Assembly (NCBI RefSeq): GCF_003201975.1
Contig: NZ_QJJQ01000023.1
Span: 1-64,000, forward strand
Direction of reading: 5' to 3'
DNA from: Pseudogracilibacillus auburnensis
GTDB lineage: Bacteria > Bacillota > Bacilli > Bacillales > Amphibacillaceae
Length of the DNA: 64,000 nucleotides
A program made the position numbers and the translations under genes. The stretch's first letter is position 1, and every line of letters begins with the position of its first letter. The notes beneath the pieces were generated by a model. That model ran no database searches and was not told the DNA's origin. It was given only the letters and a program-made list of their open reading frames with translations. This document shows positions 1 through 10,386 of the stretch, in pieces.

Positions 1-9
1 TGAACGATC

Positions 10-64
10 AAAAGAAAAATTGGCTGGATTGAGTCCAGTCGAATACCGAACTCAATCCAGCCAA
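10..64 (-). terminator. Rho-independent terminator of the fad operon
   Basis: A perfect 15-bp inverted repeat (arms 20-34 and 50-64, TTGGCTGGATTGAGT and its complement) is followed on the minus strand by a T-rich stretch (positions 10-19). It lies downstream of the acyl-CoA dehydrogenase stop codon and would end the minus-strand fad transcript. Confidence 0.8.
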
Positions 65-97
65 TCAGCTTCATAATAAAAACTCTAACTTTTGGTG

Positions 98-124
98 TAG
101 CCACCCATTAGGGAGGCTATTTTT
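98..124 (+). terminator. Small hairpin with T-run, plus-strand orientation
   Basis: The arms TAGCC-A-CCC and GGG-A-GGCTA enclose the loop ATTA and are followed by TTTTT on the plus strand. It would stop plus-strand transcription entering from the left of the window. It sits between the acyl-CoA dehydrogenase stop codon and the larger minus-strand terminator. Confidence 0.55.
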
Positions 125-131
125 CATTCTT

Positions 132-1910
132 TTATACTATATATTTTTCTTCTTCGATAATTACCTTGGCGATCTCGCGTTTTTTTGCGATAACATTGAT
201 TGGGTCATGACGTGTTAATTTACGTAATGACGATAACATCATTCGTAACGTGTCGCCCTCTTCCACTGCAATTAAAATTTCTTTGGCTTCCGCTTCAATC
301 CGGTTGAATGCTTCTTGAACGTAAACCTCTGTGTAAAGAAGTTTTTGTTTGTTTTTCGCTTCTCCAGTTGCATTGATTGCTTTTTCTGTCCGTAAAGTGG
401 CTGATTCCATATTGTACACTTCTGCCACCATGTTTGCTAGATTTGCTAAAATCTCTTGCTCTCCTTCAAGTTTTTGCATATATTTCTGTGCGGCTAAACC
501 TGCACCTAATAATACAATTTTCTTCGCGTTTTTCACCAAATGTTTTTCTTGCTCAAGTGCTTCTGTGCCAACTTCTTCTGGCATCATCATTAGTAGCTCT
601 TCTTGTAGACCTTGTGCTTTTTCAAGTAATGGAAGTTCCCCTTTCATCGCTTTTTTCAGCAAAGTTCCTGGAACAAGCAAACGATTTATTTCATTTGTCC
701 CTTCAAAAATACGGTTGATACGTGAATCACGATAAATGCGCTCTACTTCATATTCTTGCATAAATCCATATCCACCATGCATTTGTACCGCTTCATCTGC
801 GACATAGTCTAATAACTCTGTACACATATATTTATTCATCGAACATTCAATTTGGTATTCGGCAATCGCTTTTGCAATTTCACGTCCGTCTTTCAATTGT
901 TCGTCAGATAATGCTCCCATTCGTTGCTCAAATAGTCCAACAGTTCGATAAACGGCACTTTCATTTGCATAAACTTCAGACGCCATCGTTCCAAGCTTTT
1001 CTTGTGTTAACGTAAAACTTGCAATTGGACGGTTAAATTGTTTACGCTCGTTGACATATTTTGTTGCAAGCTCGAGCCCTCGTTTCGCTCCACCAACACC
1101 ACCGATGGCTAGCTTATAACGACCAACGTTTAAAATGTTAAAAGCAATGATATGTCCGCGTCCTTTTTCACCGAGTAAATTTCCGACTGGTACTTCGGCA
1201 TCTTCTAACACGAGTGTACGAGTGGAGGAACTTTTAATCCCCATTTTCTTTTCTTCTGGCCCGACAGATACTCCAGGATAATCACGTTCTACAATAAATG
1301 CAGAAAATTGTTCTCCATCAATTTTGGCATAAACGACGAAAACATCAGCAAAATCGGAGTTTGTAATCCATTGTTTTTCCCCATTTAAAATATAATGAGT
1401 GCCAGCTTCATTCAATTTAGCGTTTGTTTTTGCCCCAAGTGCGTCAGATCCTGAGCCTGGTTCTGTTAAAGCATATGCAGCGATTAGTTCACCTGTTGCG
1501 AGTTTCGGTAAATATTTTTCCTTTTGTTCATGAGTACCAAAAAAGACGATTGGTAATGTTCCAATACCAACATGTGCCCCATGGGTAACGGAAAATCCGC
1601 CAGCACGTGAAAATTTTTCCGTAATAAGAGAGGAACTAATTTTATCTAGGTTCAAGCCACCATATTCTTCAGGAATATCGGCACTTAACAGACCTAGCTC
1701 CCCTGCCTTTCTTAATAATTCAACTGAATGTTCAAATTCATGGTTTTCTAACTGATCAACGAGAGGCAGTACTTCTCCTTCTACGAAATCTTCTGTCGTT
1801 TTTGCGATCATTTTATGCTCATCTGTAAAATCTTCTGGTGTAATGACATCTTCTCCAGTTAAATCCTCTACTAAAAAAGCTCCACCTTTAAACAACACAT
1901 CTTTAGCCAT
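132..1910 (-). CDS. fadE: Acyl-CoA dehydrogenase, FadE type
   Basis: This is an FAD-dependent acyl-CoA dehydrogenase of about 592 residues, which would carry out the first oxidation step of beta-oxidation. The acyl-CoA dehydrogenase core fills roughly the first 420 residues, including AYALTEPGSGSDA and the C-terminal QMHGGYGFMQEYEVERIYRDSRI with the flavin-binding and catalytic surroundings. A helical extension of about 150 residues follows, as in Bacillus FadE. The start is the ATG at 1910, six bases after AGAAAGGGTG. A longer reading would start at a GTG inside that ribosome site. It is the last gene of the fad operon, 24 bp after the MaoC-like gene. The family assignment is firm; chain-length preference cannot be read from the sequence. 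Confidence 0.93.
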   Translation of the reverse strand: MAKDVLFKGGAFLVEDLTGEDVITPEDFTDEHKMIAKTTEDFVEGEVLPLVDQLENHEFEHSVELLRKAGELGLLSADIPEEYGGLNLDKISSSLITEKFSRAGGFSVTHGAHVGIGTLPIVFFGTHEQKEKYLPKLATGELIAAYALTEPGSGSDALGAKTNAKLNEAGTHYILNGEKQWITNSDFADVFVVYAKIDGEQFSAFIVERDYPGVSVGPEEKKMGIKSSSTRTLVLEDAEVPVGNLLGEKGRGHIIAFNILNVGRYKLAIGGVGGAKRGLELATKYVNERKQFNRPIASFTLTQEKLGTMASEVYANESAVYRTVGLFEQRMGALSDEQLKDGREIAKAIAEYQIECSMNKYMCTELLDYVADEAVQMHGGYGFMQEYEVERIYRDSRINRIFEGTNEINRLLVPGTLLKKAMKGELPLLEKAQGLQEELLMMMPEEVGTEALEQEKHLVKNAKKIVLLGAGLAAQKYMQKLEGEQEILANLANMVAEVYNMESATLRTEKAINATGEAKNKQKLLYTEVYVQEAFNRIEAEAKEILIAVEEGDTLRMMLSSLRKLTRHDPINVIAKKREIAKVIIEEEKYIV

Positions 1911-1934
1911 TAAAAACACCCTTTCTAAAAAATA

Positions 1935-2312
1935 TTAATCTCTTATAATCCCTTTACTCGTTCCAATCAACACTTCTTTTCCATCTTGATTACAAAAAGT
2001 GGATTGTATTTCCAATTTTTTATACCCTTCCATTTGTTCGACATTCGTTATGCTTAATTCACATTGAATGGTGTCACCTGTAAATACAGGGCGAATGTAT
2101 TCAAAAAACATATCTCGAGCAATGTAATTCAAATCGCCACCTATTTTAGTAGCAATACTTGCAGTAAATAAACCATGTACCATCAAACGGCCTTTTTCAT
2201 CCCGTTCTATATGGTGTTTTCCTTTGTCACCAGTTAAGTCAGCAAATTTTAAAGTTTCCGTCTCATGAAACGTTTTTTTCCAAGTAAAAACATCTCCTGA
2301 TTTAATATCCAC
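1935..2312 (-). CDS. MaoC-like hot-dog dehydratase
   Basis: This is a 125-residue single hot-dog domain protein of the MaoC/(R)-specific enoyl-CoA hydratase type. The segment HGLFTASIATKIGGDLNYIARDMFFEYIRPVFTGDT is laid out like family members, with the HG turn and the later 'F..P...GD' element. The strict D-x(4)-H active-site pair is not clear, so activity is uncertain. It starts at GTG 2312 behind GAAGGAG. It lies between fadA and fadE, an insertion relative to the fadN-fadA-fadE order known in Bacillus subtilis. A role in hydrating enoyl-CoA intermediates is inferred from context. Confidence 0.75.
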   Translation of the reverse strand: MDIKSGDVFTWKKTFHETETLKFADLTGDKGKHHIERDEKGRLMVHGLFTASIATKIGGDLNYIARDMFFEYIRPVFTGDTIQCELSITNVEQMEGYKKLEIQSTFCNQDGKEVLIGTSKGIIRD

Positions 2313-2726
2313 TAAAAAATCTCTCCTTCTTTAGTTAAGATATTTTAAACTTTCCGCATCATCTTGATGAACTATTTAGGGGTTACAGAACAAATAGAAT
2401 ACATTCCATCCTACCGTTGTTTTCATCGAAAAGCGACATGCTTTTTAGCGGGCACGGCTTCAGAATCGAGTGCTTTTCCCGCTGGAGCCAGTCATTTTTC
2501 GCTCTAATCTAATCAACTAGAATAGTTCGTTAAAGTAAGATACTAGTTTCAATATAAATACAAAGGTTTTATAGTAAAACAGGCAAATTCCTTGCACTTT
2601 ATATCGATAAAAACGGGTACAAACTAGTGATTTAGATAAGGTTCTGTTTATTTAGTAGGCCCTAATTACTTGTGACTTTCTAAATGCTAGAACGTTCCCT
2701 TTTCCCTGTGAACATGAGAATTTTGC
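2313..2726. other. 414-bp gap in the fad operon with a degenerate repeat
   Basis: No credible gene was found. About 2400-2520 contains GC-richer, hairpin-prone sequence (AAAAGCGACATGCTTTTTAG followed by further inverted pieces), unlike its AT-rich surroundings. It resembles the dispersed intergenic repeats of Bacillaceae. It separates fadA from the MaoC-like and fadE genes and may split or attenuate the operon. Confidence 0.45.
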
Positions 2727-3902
2727 TTACATTAACTCAAATACTCCTGCTGCACCCATTCCGCCACCGATACACATTGTAACGATACCGAATTGTTCAT
2801 TACGACGTTTCATTTCATGCATAATCGATAAAGTTAATTTTGCTCCTGTCATTCCAAGTGGATGACCTAAAGCAATTGCACCACCGTTTACATTTACTTT
2901 TTCTGGATCAAGTCCTAACGTCTTTATGACTTGAACAGATTGAGAGGCAAATGCTTCATTTAATTCAAACAAGCCAATATCAGAAAGCTCTAGCCCCGCA
3001 AGTTTTAATGCTTTTGGCACCGCCTCAATTGGTCCAATTCCCATTACCTCAGGTGCAACACCCGCAACTGCAAACGCGCGGAATTTTAAAAGAGGCGTTA
3101 ATCCTTCTGCAACAGCTTTTTCTCGATCCATTAACAATACAGATGCAGCTCCATCACTCATTTGTGAAGAGTTTCCTGCTGTCACTGACCCTGTCACTGA
3201 AAAGGCTGGACGTAATTTTGCTAAAACTTCTAATGATGTATCCGGGCGTACCCCTTCGTCTGTATCAAACATCAACGATTTCTCTTCTATTTTATTCTTT
3301 TTACCGACAAAACGACTGACCACTTCTACTGGAACAATTTCGTCTTTAAATTTCCCTTCTTTAATCGCATTTGCTGCTCGTTGATGACTTTCAACCGCAA
3401 ATGCGTCTTGTTCTTCTCTAGAAATGTCATATCGTTTCGCTACTTCTTCTGCTGTATGTCCCATCGACATATAATATTCCGGTGCTTGTTCCACAAGCTT
3501 ACTATTCGGTTTAATTACGTGACCTGCCATCGGAATTAAACTCATTGATTCAGCGCCACCCGCAATAATCGTATCACTATGGCCTAACATAATTCTCTCT
3601 GCTCCATATGCAATACTTTGTAATCCTGATGAACAATAACGATTAATTGTAATGGCGGGTGTTTCCTTTTTAAGTCCAGCTAGACCTGCGATATTATTTG
3701 CCATATTCATGCCTTGTTCCGCTTCTGGCATAGCTGTACCAAAAATAACATCATCAATATTTCCATCATAATTGTCCGCACGTTTTAACGTTTCTTTTAC
3801 TGTTAAAGCAGCTAAATCATCTGGTCTTGTATTTGCAAGCGTACCTCTTTTTGCTCTTCCAACAGGAGTTCTCGCTCCTGCGACAATGACTGCTTCCTTC
3901 AC
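2727..3902 (-). CDS. fadA: Acetyl-CoA acyltransferase (3-ketoacyl-CoA thiolase)
   Basis: This 391-residue thiolase cleaves 3-ketoacyl-CoA to acetyl-CoA and a shortened acyl-CoA. The nucleophile cysteine lies in NRYCSSGLQSIAYGAERI near residue 90, the NEAFA motif near residue 317, and the second active-site region in GGAIALGHPLGMTGA and CIGGGMGAA at the C-terminus. The length is normal for the family. It starts at GTG 3902 preceded by GAGGGAGG. It follows the FadN-like gene by 43 bp and belongs to the same transcript. Confidence 0.95.
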   Translation of the reverse strand: MKEAVIVAGARTPVGRAKRGTLANTRPDDLAALTVKETLKRADNYDGNIDDVIFGTAMPEAEQGMNMANNIAGLAGLKKETPAITINRYCSSGLQSIAYGAERIMLGHSDTIIAGGAESMSLIPMAGHVIKPNSKLVEQAPEYYMSMGHTAEEVAKRYDISREEQDAFAVESHQRAANAIKEGKFKDEIVPVEVVSRFVGKKNKIEEKSLMFDTDEGVRPDTSLEVLAKLRPAFSVTGSVTAGNSSQMSDGAASVLLMDREKAVAEGLTPLLKFRAFAVAGVAPEVMGIGPIEAVPKALKLAGLELSDIGLFELNEAFASQSVQVIKTLGLDPEKVNVNGGAIALGHPLGMTGAKLTLSIMHEMKRRNEQFGIVTMCIGGGMGAAGVFELM

Positions 3903-3945
3903 GATAATTCCTCCCTCTTGATCAAATCCAAAACGATAAAGTCTA

Positions 3946-6345
3946 TTAATTACGCAACGGTTTTCCTTTTAACAACATATGTTGCATTCTCATCTGTGTC
4001 TTCGGCTCCCCGATTAAACTTAAAAATGCTTCCCTTTCTAAATCTAGCATGACTTGTTCATCAATCAATGTCCCCTCTTTTATCCGACCACCTGATAACA
4101 CGTAAGCTAGTTTTTCCGCAATTTTCAGATCATGTTCTGATGCATAACCACTTAATTGTAAATTTTTTGCACCGAGTAACATTGCCGCATATCCAGCATC
4201 CCCAACAACTGGAATCTTCTCACGTTGTGGTGCTTGATATCCTGAACGAGCAAGGGCTAACACACGTTGTTTCGCATCGTGAAGTAAATGATCTGGATTC
4301 ACGCTAATTCCGTCATGTTTATTTAAAAATCCATTTTCCCTTGCTTCAGCTGCTGAAGTGGACACTTTTGCCATCGCGACTCTTTCAAAAACAGTATTCG
4401 CCATTTGCATGAAGTCAAAATTAACCCCTTCAGGCATATCGCGTAACATTTTCAAGTAAAGCTCTTTCGTTCCACCACCACCTGGGATTAAACCAACACC
4501 TACTTCAACGAGGCCGATGTACGCTTCCTGAGATGCTTGCACACTAGCTGCAGGTAGGGTAATCTCCGCTCCGCCACCTAAAGCCATATTAAATGGTGCG
4601 GATACGACTGGCTTTTCAGCATACTTTATATTCATCGTCATGTTTTGGAACTGACGAACGACCATATCAAGTTCAAAGAAATTATCATCTTGTGCTTCCA
4701 TTAACATGAGAGCTAAATTCGCCCCAACACAGAAGTTTTTTCCTTGGTTTCCGATCACTAAACCTTCATAATTTTTTTCCACTTCTTCAATCGCTTGATT
4801 CATCATTTGGATAACATCAAGTCCAATCGAATTATTCGGTGACGTAAACTCGATTAATGCCACACCATCTCCAATATCTAGTAAACTAGCTCCGGTATTT
4901 TTCTTAATAACTCCTTTTGTATCTTTTAACCGTCGAATATTAATTTCTTTTTTATTAAAGGCAACTAGTTTATATTCTCCTTTGTCGTAATAAAAGACAT
5001 TGCCATTTTGTTCTCTATAAAAGGTTTCATGGCCATCAGCCAATAATTTCTCAATCCATTCTGGTACGTTTGCCCCTTCTTTTTTCATTCGTTCTACCGA
5101 TTCACGTAAACCGATTGCATCCCATGTTTCAAACGGACCAATTTCCCAACCGAATCCCCATTTCATGGCATTGTCGATTTGGGTAATATCATCCGCAATT
5201 TCTCCAAGTAAATCAGCTGAATAAATTAATGTCGACTTTAATATATTCCATAAAAAGTCGCTCGCTTTATCTCCTTGCCCAGAAATAAGTGCTTTTAATT
5301 TTCTTCTCGTTCCTTTTTGTTGTTTTGCCATTTCAACTGCAGCGGTCTTTAGTTTTTTCCGCTCTTCATATTCCATTGTTTCAGGATTTAACTGTAAAAT
5401 GACACTGCCATCTTTCCCTTTTTGTTTTTGATAAAAACCTTGTTTCGCTTTTGCACCAATCCAGCCTTTTTCATTCATCTCTTGCATGAATGCTGGGATT
5501 TCAAATACTCTTTTTTCATCACCATCGACTTGGTCATAGACGTTTTTAGCAACGTGGATAAATGTATCTAAACCGACAACATCTAATGTACGAAATGTCG
5601 CACTTTTCGGTCGGCCAATAAGTGGTCCAGTAATAGAATCCACTTCACCGATAGAAAGTCCAGCTTTCAACATTTCTTGTACTGTTACTTGTAGTCCGTA
5701 TGTGCCAATTCGATTGGCGACAAAGTTCGGTGTATCTTTTGCTTCGACGACACCTTTTCCTAAAGCGTTTTCACTAAACTGTTTCATAAATGCAACGACT
5801 TCAGGATCTGTATACTTAGTTGGAATAATTTCTAATAGTTTCAAATAACGTGGTGGATTGAAAAAATGTGTACCGAGAAAATGTTTTCTCATGTCTTCGG
5901 AACAATCTTCAATCATTGCCTCTACTGAAATTCCTGAAGTATTAGAACTGACAATTGTTCCTGCTTTTCTGTATTCATCTACTTGGGCAAAAACCTTTTT
6001 CTTAATAGCTAAATTCTCAACAACAACTTCTATAATCCAGTCTACTTCTGCAAGCTTTCCTATATCGTCTTCCATGTTACCGATTTCAATTAAGTCTAAG
6101 CTTTTCTTCGATGTAATTGGTGATGGCTTTTGCTTTAATAAAGCTTGCTTACTCATGAAACTAAGGCGATTGCGAACAGCCTTATCTTCTAAAGTTAATC
6201 CCTTACTTTCTTCTGCCTTCGTAAGCTCCCTTGGGACAATATCAAGCATGATGGTCGGAATACCGATATTTGCTAAATGGGCAGCAATTCCAGACCCCAT
6301 TACACCTGATCCCAATACCGCAGCACGTTTAATCACTTGACTCAT
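3946..6345 (-). CDS. fadN: 3-hydroxyacyl-CoA dehydrogenase / enoyl-CoA hydratase, FadN type
   Basis: This is a 799-residue bifunctional beta-oxidation enzyme. It starts with a Rossmann NAD-binding site (AAVLGSGVMGSGIAAHLANIG), continues through the hydroxyacyl-CoA dehydrogenase domains (GTHFFNPPRYLKLLEIIPT, then a C-terminal dehydrogenase domain near 200-450), and ends with an enoyl-CoA hydratase/crotonase part from about 490 (NQGKNFCVGANLA, ALGGGAEITLPAASVQA). This dehydrogenase-first order is that of Bacillus FadN, not E. coli FadB. The ATG at 6345 lies behind AAGGAGG. It is the first gene of the fad operon, with a FadR-type operator just upstream. Confidence 0.95.
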   Translation of the reverse strand: MSQVIKRAAVLGSGVMGSGIAAHLANIGIPTIMLDIVPRELTKAEESKGLTLEDKAVRNRLSFMSKQALLKQKPSPITSKKSLDLIEIGNMEDDIGKLAEVDWIIEVVVENLAIKKKVFAQVDEYRKAGTIVSSNTSGISVEAMIEDCSEDMRKHFLGTHFFNPPRYLKLLEIIPTKYTDPEVVAFMKQFSENALGKGVVEAKDTPNFVANRIGTYGLQVTVQEMLKAGLSIGEVDSITGPLIGRPKSATFRTLDVVGLDTFIHVAKNVYDQVDGDEKRVFEIPAFMQEMNEKGWIGAKAKQGFYQKQKGKDGSVILQLNPETMEYEERKKLKTAAVEMAKQQKGTRRKLKALISGQGDKASDFLWNILKSTLIYSADLLGEIADDITQIDNAMKWGFGWEIGPFETWDAIGLRESVERMKKEGANVPEWIEKLLADGHETFYREQNGNVFYYDKGEYKLVAFNKKEINIRRLKDTKGVIKKNTGASLLDIGDGVALIEFTSPNNSIGLDVIQMMNQAIEEVEKNYEGLVIGNQGKNFCVGANLALMLMEAQDDNFFELDMVVRQFQNMTMNIKYAEKPVVSAPFNMALGGGAEITLPAASVQASQEAYIGLVEVGVGLIPGGGGTKELYLKMLRDMPEGVNFDFMQMANTVFERVAMAKVSTSAAEARENGFLNKHDGISVNPDHLLHDAKQRVLALARSGYQAPQREKIPVVGDAGYAAMLLGAKNLQLSGYASEHDLKIAEKLAYVLSGGRIKEGTLIDEQVMLDLEREAFLSLIGEPKTQMRMQHMLLKGKPLRN

Positions 6346-6371
6346 TACATAATCCTCCTTACATCATCGTT

Positions 6372-6389
6372 TGAATGAATGCTCATTCA
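6372..6389. promoter_or_regulatory. FadR-type operator
   Basis: The palindrome TGAATGAATGCTCATTCA lies 27 bp upstream of the fadN start. It matches the TGAATGA-N4-TCATTCA operator bound by the TetR-family repressor FadR in Bacillus (established knowledge). This predicts repression of the fad operon, relieved by long-chain acyl-CoA. No fadR gene lies in the window. Confidence 0.88.
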
Positions 6390-6488
6390 CTATTAGGTAA
6401 ATAAAAAAAGTAATCTTGTTACTATCATAGACGATTTGTTTTATTTTCGCAATGATATCCAATAAAAAAATAAAAAACTCTGTTATAA

Positions 6489-6519
6489 AGTAGAATAGAA
6501 GAGTTACTCCTATTCTACT
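6489..6519 (-). terminator. Terminator of the mut/DJ-1 transcript
   Basis: A perfect 10-bp stem (AGTAGAATAG and CTATTCTACT, 11-base loop) is followed on the minus strand by a T-rich tract at about 6464-6480. The stop codon of the DJ-1 gene lies inside the stem. Confidence 0.75.
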
Positions 6520-7087
6520 CTATACTAATCCCTTTACAAAAGTTATACAGAGTATCTTTTTGTTTGGAGCTACTAAAAATAGTTAGCTGTTCGCCTACTG
6601 AAACAGCAAGTTCTGCAAATGCAGTACCTTTAGCGGTGATAATTTGTTCGTCAACTTCGATATCTTTCCCAGTATATGTCGCCAATTCAAAAATTGTCTC
6701 ATTTTCTTGAACTGTATGAATAAAGCAAGTGAATTTTTTCCCTTTTAACACCTCTGCCTTTGCAAGTAAAGCGGCCGCACCACAAATGGAAGCAATCGGA
6801 ATAGTTGCCTGAGCGGTATTTTTAAGGATAAGACTAATGACTTCCTCATGTAAAACATCAGCAATGCCATCTCCACCTGGAAGCAGGATTAAATCATAGT
6901 TAGCCACATCTACCTTATGTAAAGGTATGTCAACCTCCGTTTTTAAACTACCAATACTTTCCACCGCTTTGCCGTCAATAGATGCTGTCGTAATCGTAAT
7001 CTTTCCAAATTTTTTAAGTAAAAAAAGTGTATGGGCAATTTGAAAGTCAGCATATTTCGGATAAATAAGGCACAAAACTTGCTTCAT
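6515..7087 (-). CDS. DJ-1/PfpI family protein
   Basis: This 190-residue protein has the class I glutamine amidotransferase-like fold of DJ-1/PfpI/ThiJ. The nucleophile-elbow cysteine is in IASICGAAALLAKAEVLKG (residues about 99-117), and the preceding LILLPGGDGIADV carries the acidic partner region. Relatives include deglycase-like or chaperone-like stress proteins and regulators; which applies here cannot be decided. It lies 60 bp after meaB and shares a terminator, so it is probably the last gene of the mutase transcript. Confidence 0.85.
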   Translation of the reverse strand: MKQVLCLIYPKYADFQIAHTLFLLKKFGKITITTASIDGKAVESIGSLKTEVDIPLHKVDVANYDLILLPGGDGIADVLHEEVISLILKNTAQATIPIASICGAAALLAKAEVLKGKKFTCFIHTVQENETIFELATYTGKDIEVDEQIITAKGTAFAELAVSVGEQLTIFSSSKQKDTLYNFCKGISIE

Positions 7088-7147
7088 ACCGAACCCCCAT
7101 TTTTATCTTTATCATTCTTCTTTCAACATATAAACGTATGAGGATGA

Positions 7148-8239
7148 TTATACTTTTTTCGCAAATAATTGTTCTACGGCAGCTGTTACTGTTACATCAC
7201 TGTTTAATATACTTTTTTCTAATTCAGATACGACTCTCTTTTTACCTTCTTCATTAAAGAAACTCTCGATTAGACGATCATGTATCATGTCGTGAAACCA
7301 ACTTTTCGTCTGTTCTTGCCGCCTTGTTTTCCAAAAGTTACTTTCTAGCATTTTTTCTTTAAATGCCTGAATAAGTTCCCACACTTCTTTATGTCCTGTT
7401 TTTTGTAAAGAGGAAACGGGTAAAGCTGTTGACTGCCAACCAGGAGTAGCTGGTTGCAAATAATGTAAAATTTGTTTATATTCACGCACGGTTCTTTTAG
7501 CAAGCTTTCTATTTTCGCCATCCGCTTTATGAACAATAATAAGATCCGTTATTTCCATGATCCCTTTTTTCATTCCTTGAAGATCATCTCCGGCACCTGT
7601 TAATGCGAGGAGGGCAAAAAAGTCGACCATATTTCTGACAGCTGTCTCACTTTGTCCCACACCGACCGTCTCAATTAAGATGACGTCATATCCTGCTGCT
7701 TCACATAAAAGCATCGTTTCCCGCGTTTTTCGGTGTACCCCACCTAAAGTGCCTGACGTTGGAGAGGGGCGAATAAAGGCGTTCGGATGATTCGCTAAGT
7801 TTTGCATTCTCGTTTTATCACCGAGAATGCTTCCACCAGTTACCGTCGAACTTGGGTCAATGGCAAGAACAGCGACTTTATAACCTAATTCACACAGCAT
7901 AAGCCCGAATGTTTCGATAAACGTACTTTTTCCTGCCCCAGGAACACCACTGATACCGATTCTGACACTGGCACCCGTATGAGGTAATGCTTTTTGCAGT
8001 AACTCCTGGGCATACGATTGATCTTGTTTTCGCACACTTTCTATTAAAGTAATTCCTTGTGCTAATTCAAGACGTGATCCAGAAATAATCTTTTCGACTA
8101 GATGATGAATGTTAGCAGGTTGTTCCTTTTTCACAAATTTTCTGCGTGCCGTCCGTTTCGTTCCGTCATGTGAACTTGTCACTCCACCCATGACATGTAA
8201 GGCACTTTCCTGCTCAGTGCCCTTTTCTTTATTTGTCAT
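7148..8239 (-). CDS. meaB: MeaB-type GTPase, methylmalonyl-CoA mutase chaperone
   Basis: This 363-residue G3E P-loop GTPase has a Walker A motif [10 protein letters not shown] near residue 102, the signature [22 protein letters not shown], and ETVGVGQSE as switch/Walker B. MeaB proteins gate cofactor loading and protect or reactivate B12-dependent methylmalonyl-CoA mutase. The ATG at 8239 overlaps the mutB stop by 4 bp, indicating translational coupling. An N-terminal stretch of about 60 polar residues precedes the GTPase. The function is secure because of the adjacent mutase genes. Confidence 0.93.
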   Translation of the reverse strand: MTNKEKGTEQESALHVMGGVTSSHDGTKRTARRKFVKKEQPANIHHLVEKIISGSRLELAQGITLIESVRKQDQSYAQELLQKALPHTGASVRIGISGVPGAGKSTFIETFGLMLCELGYKVAVLAIDPSSTVTGGSILGDKTRMQNLANHPNAFIRPSPTSGTLGGVHRKTRETMLLCEAAGYDVILIETVGVGQSETAVRNMVDFFALLALTGAGDDLQGMKKGIMEITDLIIVHKADGENRKLAKRTVREYKQILHYLQPATPGWQSTALPVSSLQKTGHKEVWELIQAFKEKMLESNFWKTRRQEQTKSWFHDMIHDRLIESFFNEEGKKRVVSELEKSILNSDVTVTAAVEQLFAKKV

Positions 8240-10386
8240 TCCTTCACTTCCTCATATCCGAGGCTCTTATAAATTTCTTCAATAATAATTTGGGCGGCGA
8301 CTGGAATGACCGTACCCGGACCAAATATAGCAACTGCACCACTTTGTCGTAATGCTTCATAATCTTGAGCCGGAATAACACCACCGACAATAATTAAAAT
8401 ATCATCGCGCCCAAGTTTTTTAAGTTCGTCCCTCAACTGGGGAACGAGCGTTTTGTGCCCTGCTGCAAGCGAACTAACCCCGATGACATGGACATCGTTT
8501 TCGACCGCTTGGGCTGCTGTTTCTGCTGGTGTTTGAAAAAGTGGTCCAATATCAACGTCAAATCCAAGATCCGCATAGGAGGAAGCAACGACTTTTGCTC
8601 CGCGATCATGCCCATCTTGCCCCATTTTAGCGACAAGAATGCGTGGTCTACGTCCTTCATTTTCTAAAAATTCCTCTGTCATCTGTTTCACTTCTTCAAT
8701 TTCATCTTGATTGGAGAAATTTGAGCTGTATACCCCACTCACAGACTGAATCACCGCCCTATGACGTCCAGAAACTTTTTCTATTGCATCCGAAATTTCG
8801 CCAATGGTTGCTCGTGCTCGTGCAGCGTCAACCGCACAGGCAAGTAGATTTTTTTCACCCGTTTTTGCTGCATCTGTCAGTTCGTTTAAGAGACGCTCTA
8901 CTTCCACCTCATCTCTCGAAGCTTTGATTTCCTCGATCCGTTCGATTTGTTTTTCACGGACGACTGTATTATCAATATCTAAAATATCAATCGGTTCTTC
9001 TTCCTCTAATTGATACTTATTCATTCCGATAATCGTCTCTGCTTGTGAATCAATTTGTGCTTGGCGTTTTGCTGCTGCTTCTTCGATTTTCAGTTTGGGT
9101 AAGCCTGTTTCAATTGCTTTTGCCATGCCACCCAAATCTTCAATCTCATCAATTAAATCCCATGCTTTTGCCATTAATTCATCTGTTAATTTTTCCACAT
9201 AATATGAACCACCCCAAGGGTCAGCCACATTTGTCATCAACGTTTCTTCTTGCAAGAAAAGTTGTGTATTACGAGCAATTCGTGCGGAAAAATCAGTCGG
9301 AAGCGCAATCGCTTCATCCAGTGCATTCGTATGTAAACTTTGCGTATGCCCCATCGCTGCCGCATTTGCTTCAATTAACGTTCTCGTTACGTTATTGAAC
9401 GGATCTTGCTCTGTTAAACTCCAACCAGACGTTTGCGAGTGTGTTCGTAATGCCAATGATTTAGGGTTATTCGGCTTGAATGTTTTTATCATTTGTGCCC
9501 ACATTTTTCGTGCTGCGCGCATTTTGGCAATTTCCATAAAATAATTCATACCAATTGCCCAGAAAAAAGAAAGTCTTGGCGCAAAAGAATCAATATCGAT
9601 CCCAGCTTTTAATCCAGTTCGTACGTATTCAAGCCCATCGGCTAATGTGTAAGCAAGTTCAATATCTGCGGTTGCTCCAGCCTCTTGCATATGGTAGCCT
9701 GAAATCGAAATGGAGTTAAATTTCGGCATATATGTTGACGTATATTCAAAAATATCGGCAATAATCTTCATCGACATCTCCGGTGGGAAAATATACGTAT
9801 TTCGCACCATATACTCTTTTAAAATATCGTTTTGAATGGTACCAGACAATTTTTCTGGTGGAACTCCTTGTTCTTCTGCAGCAACAATATAAAATGCCAT
9901 AACAGGTAGGACTGCCCCATTCATCGTCATGGAAACAGACATCTCATCCAAAGGAATACCATCAAATAATATTTTCATATCCTCTACGGAATCGATGGCA
10001 ACACCTGCTTTTCCAACGTCTCCATGTACCCGTTCATGATCGGAGTCATAACCACGGTGTGTCGCAAGATCAAAGGCAACCGATAACCCTTTTTGACCCA
10101 TCGCTAAATTTCGGCGATAAAAGGCATTACTTTCTTCTGCCGTTGAGAATCCAGCATATTGTCTTACGGTCCATGGGCGTGTCACATACATTGTCGGATA
10201 TGGCCCCCTCGTATTCGGGGCGATTCCCGGGTAATCATTTACATGTTCAACATTTTTTACATCCTCTTTTTCATAGACATTTTTAATAGCAATGCCTTCA
10301 TTTGTTTGGATGACAGTTTCACTTAACATTCTAGATTTATTTTTTATTTTATTTGGTTTAATCTGACTGAAATCAGGCTTTTTCAA
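8236..10386 (-). CDS. mutB: Methylmalonyl-CoA mutase large (catalytic) subunit
   Basis: This 716-residue adenosylcobalamin-dependent mutase interconverts methylmalonyl-CoA and succinyl-CoA. The TIM-barrel substrate domain fills the first two thirds ([18 protein letters not shown], then [20 protein letters not shown]). The C-terminal Rossmann-like B12-binding domain carries the D-x-H-x-x-G ligand motif in [12 protein letters not shown] near residue 590. The length matches bacterial alpha subunits. It starts at TTG 10386 behind GGAGGTG, overlapping the mutA stop by 4 bp. The coupling mutA-mutB-meaB implies one complex. Confidence 0.96.
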   Translation of the reverse strand: MKKPDFSQIKPNKIKNKSRMLSETVIQTNEGIAIKNVYEKEDVKNVEHVNDYPGIAPNTRGPYPTMYVTRPWTVRQYAGFSTAEESNAFYRRNLAMGQKGLSVAFDLATHRGYDSDHERVHGDVGKAGVAIDSVEDMKILFDGIPLDEMSVSMTMNGAVLPVMAFYIVAAEEQGVPPEKLSGTIQNDILKEYMVRNTYIFPPEMSMKIIADIFEYTSTYMPKFNSISISGYHMQEAGATADIELAYTLADGLEYVRTGLKAGIDIDSFAPRLSFFWAIGMNYFMEIAKMRAARKMWAQMIKTFKPNNPKSLALRTHSQTSGWSLTEQDPFNNVTRTLIEANAAAMGHTQSLHTNALDEAIALPTDFSARIARNTQLFLQEETLMTNVADPWGGSYYVEKLTDELMAKAWDLIDEIEDLGGMAKAIETGLPKLKIEEAAAKRQAQIDSQAETIIGMNKYQLEEEEPIDILDIDNTVVREKQIERIEEIKASRDEVEVERLLNELTDAAKTGEKNLLACAVDAARARATIGEISDAIEKVSGRHRAVIQSVSGVYSSNFSNQDEIEEVKQMTEEFLENEGRRPRILVAKMGQDGHDRGAKVVASSYADLGFDVDIGPLFQTPAETAAQAVENDVHVIGVSSLAAGHKTLVPQLRDELKKLGRDDILIIVGGVIPAQDYEALRQSGAVAIFGPGTVIPVAAQIIIEEIYKSLGYEEVKE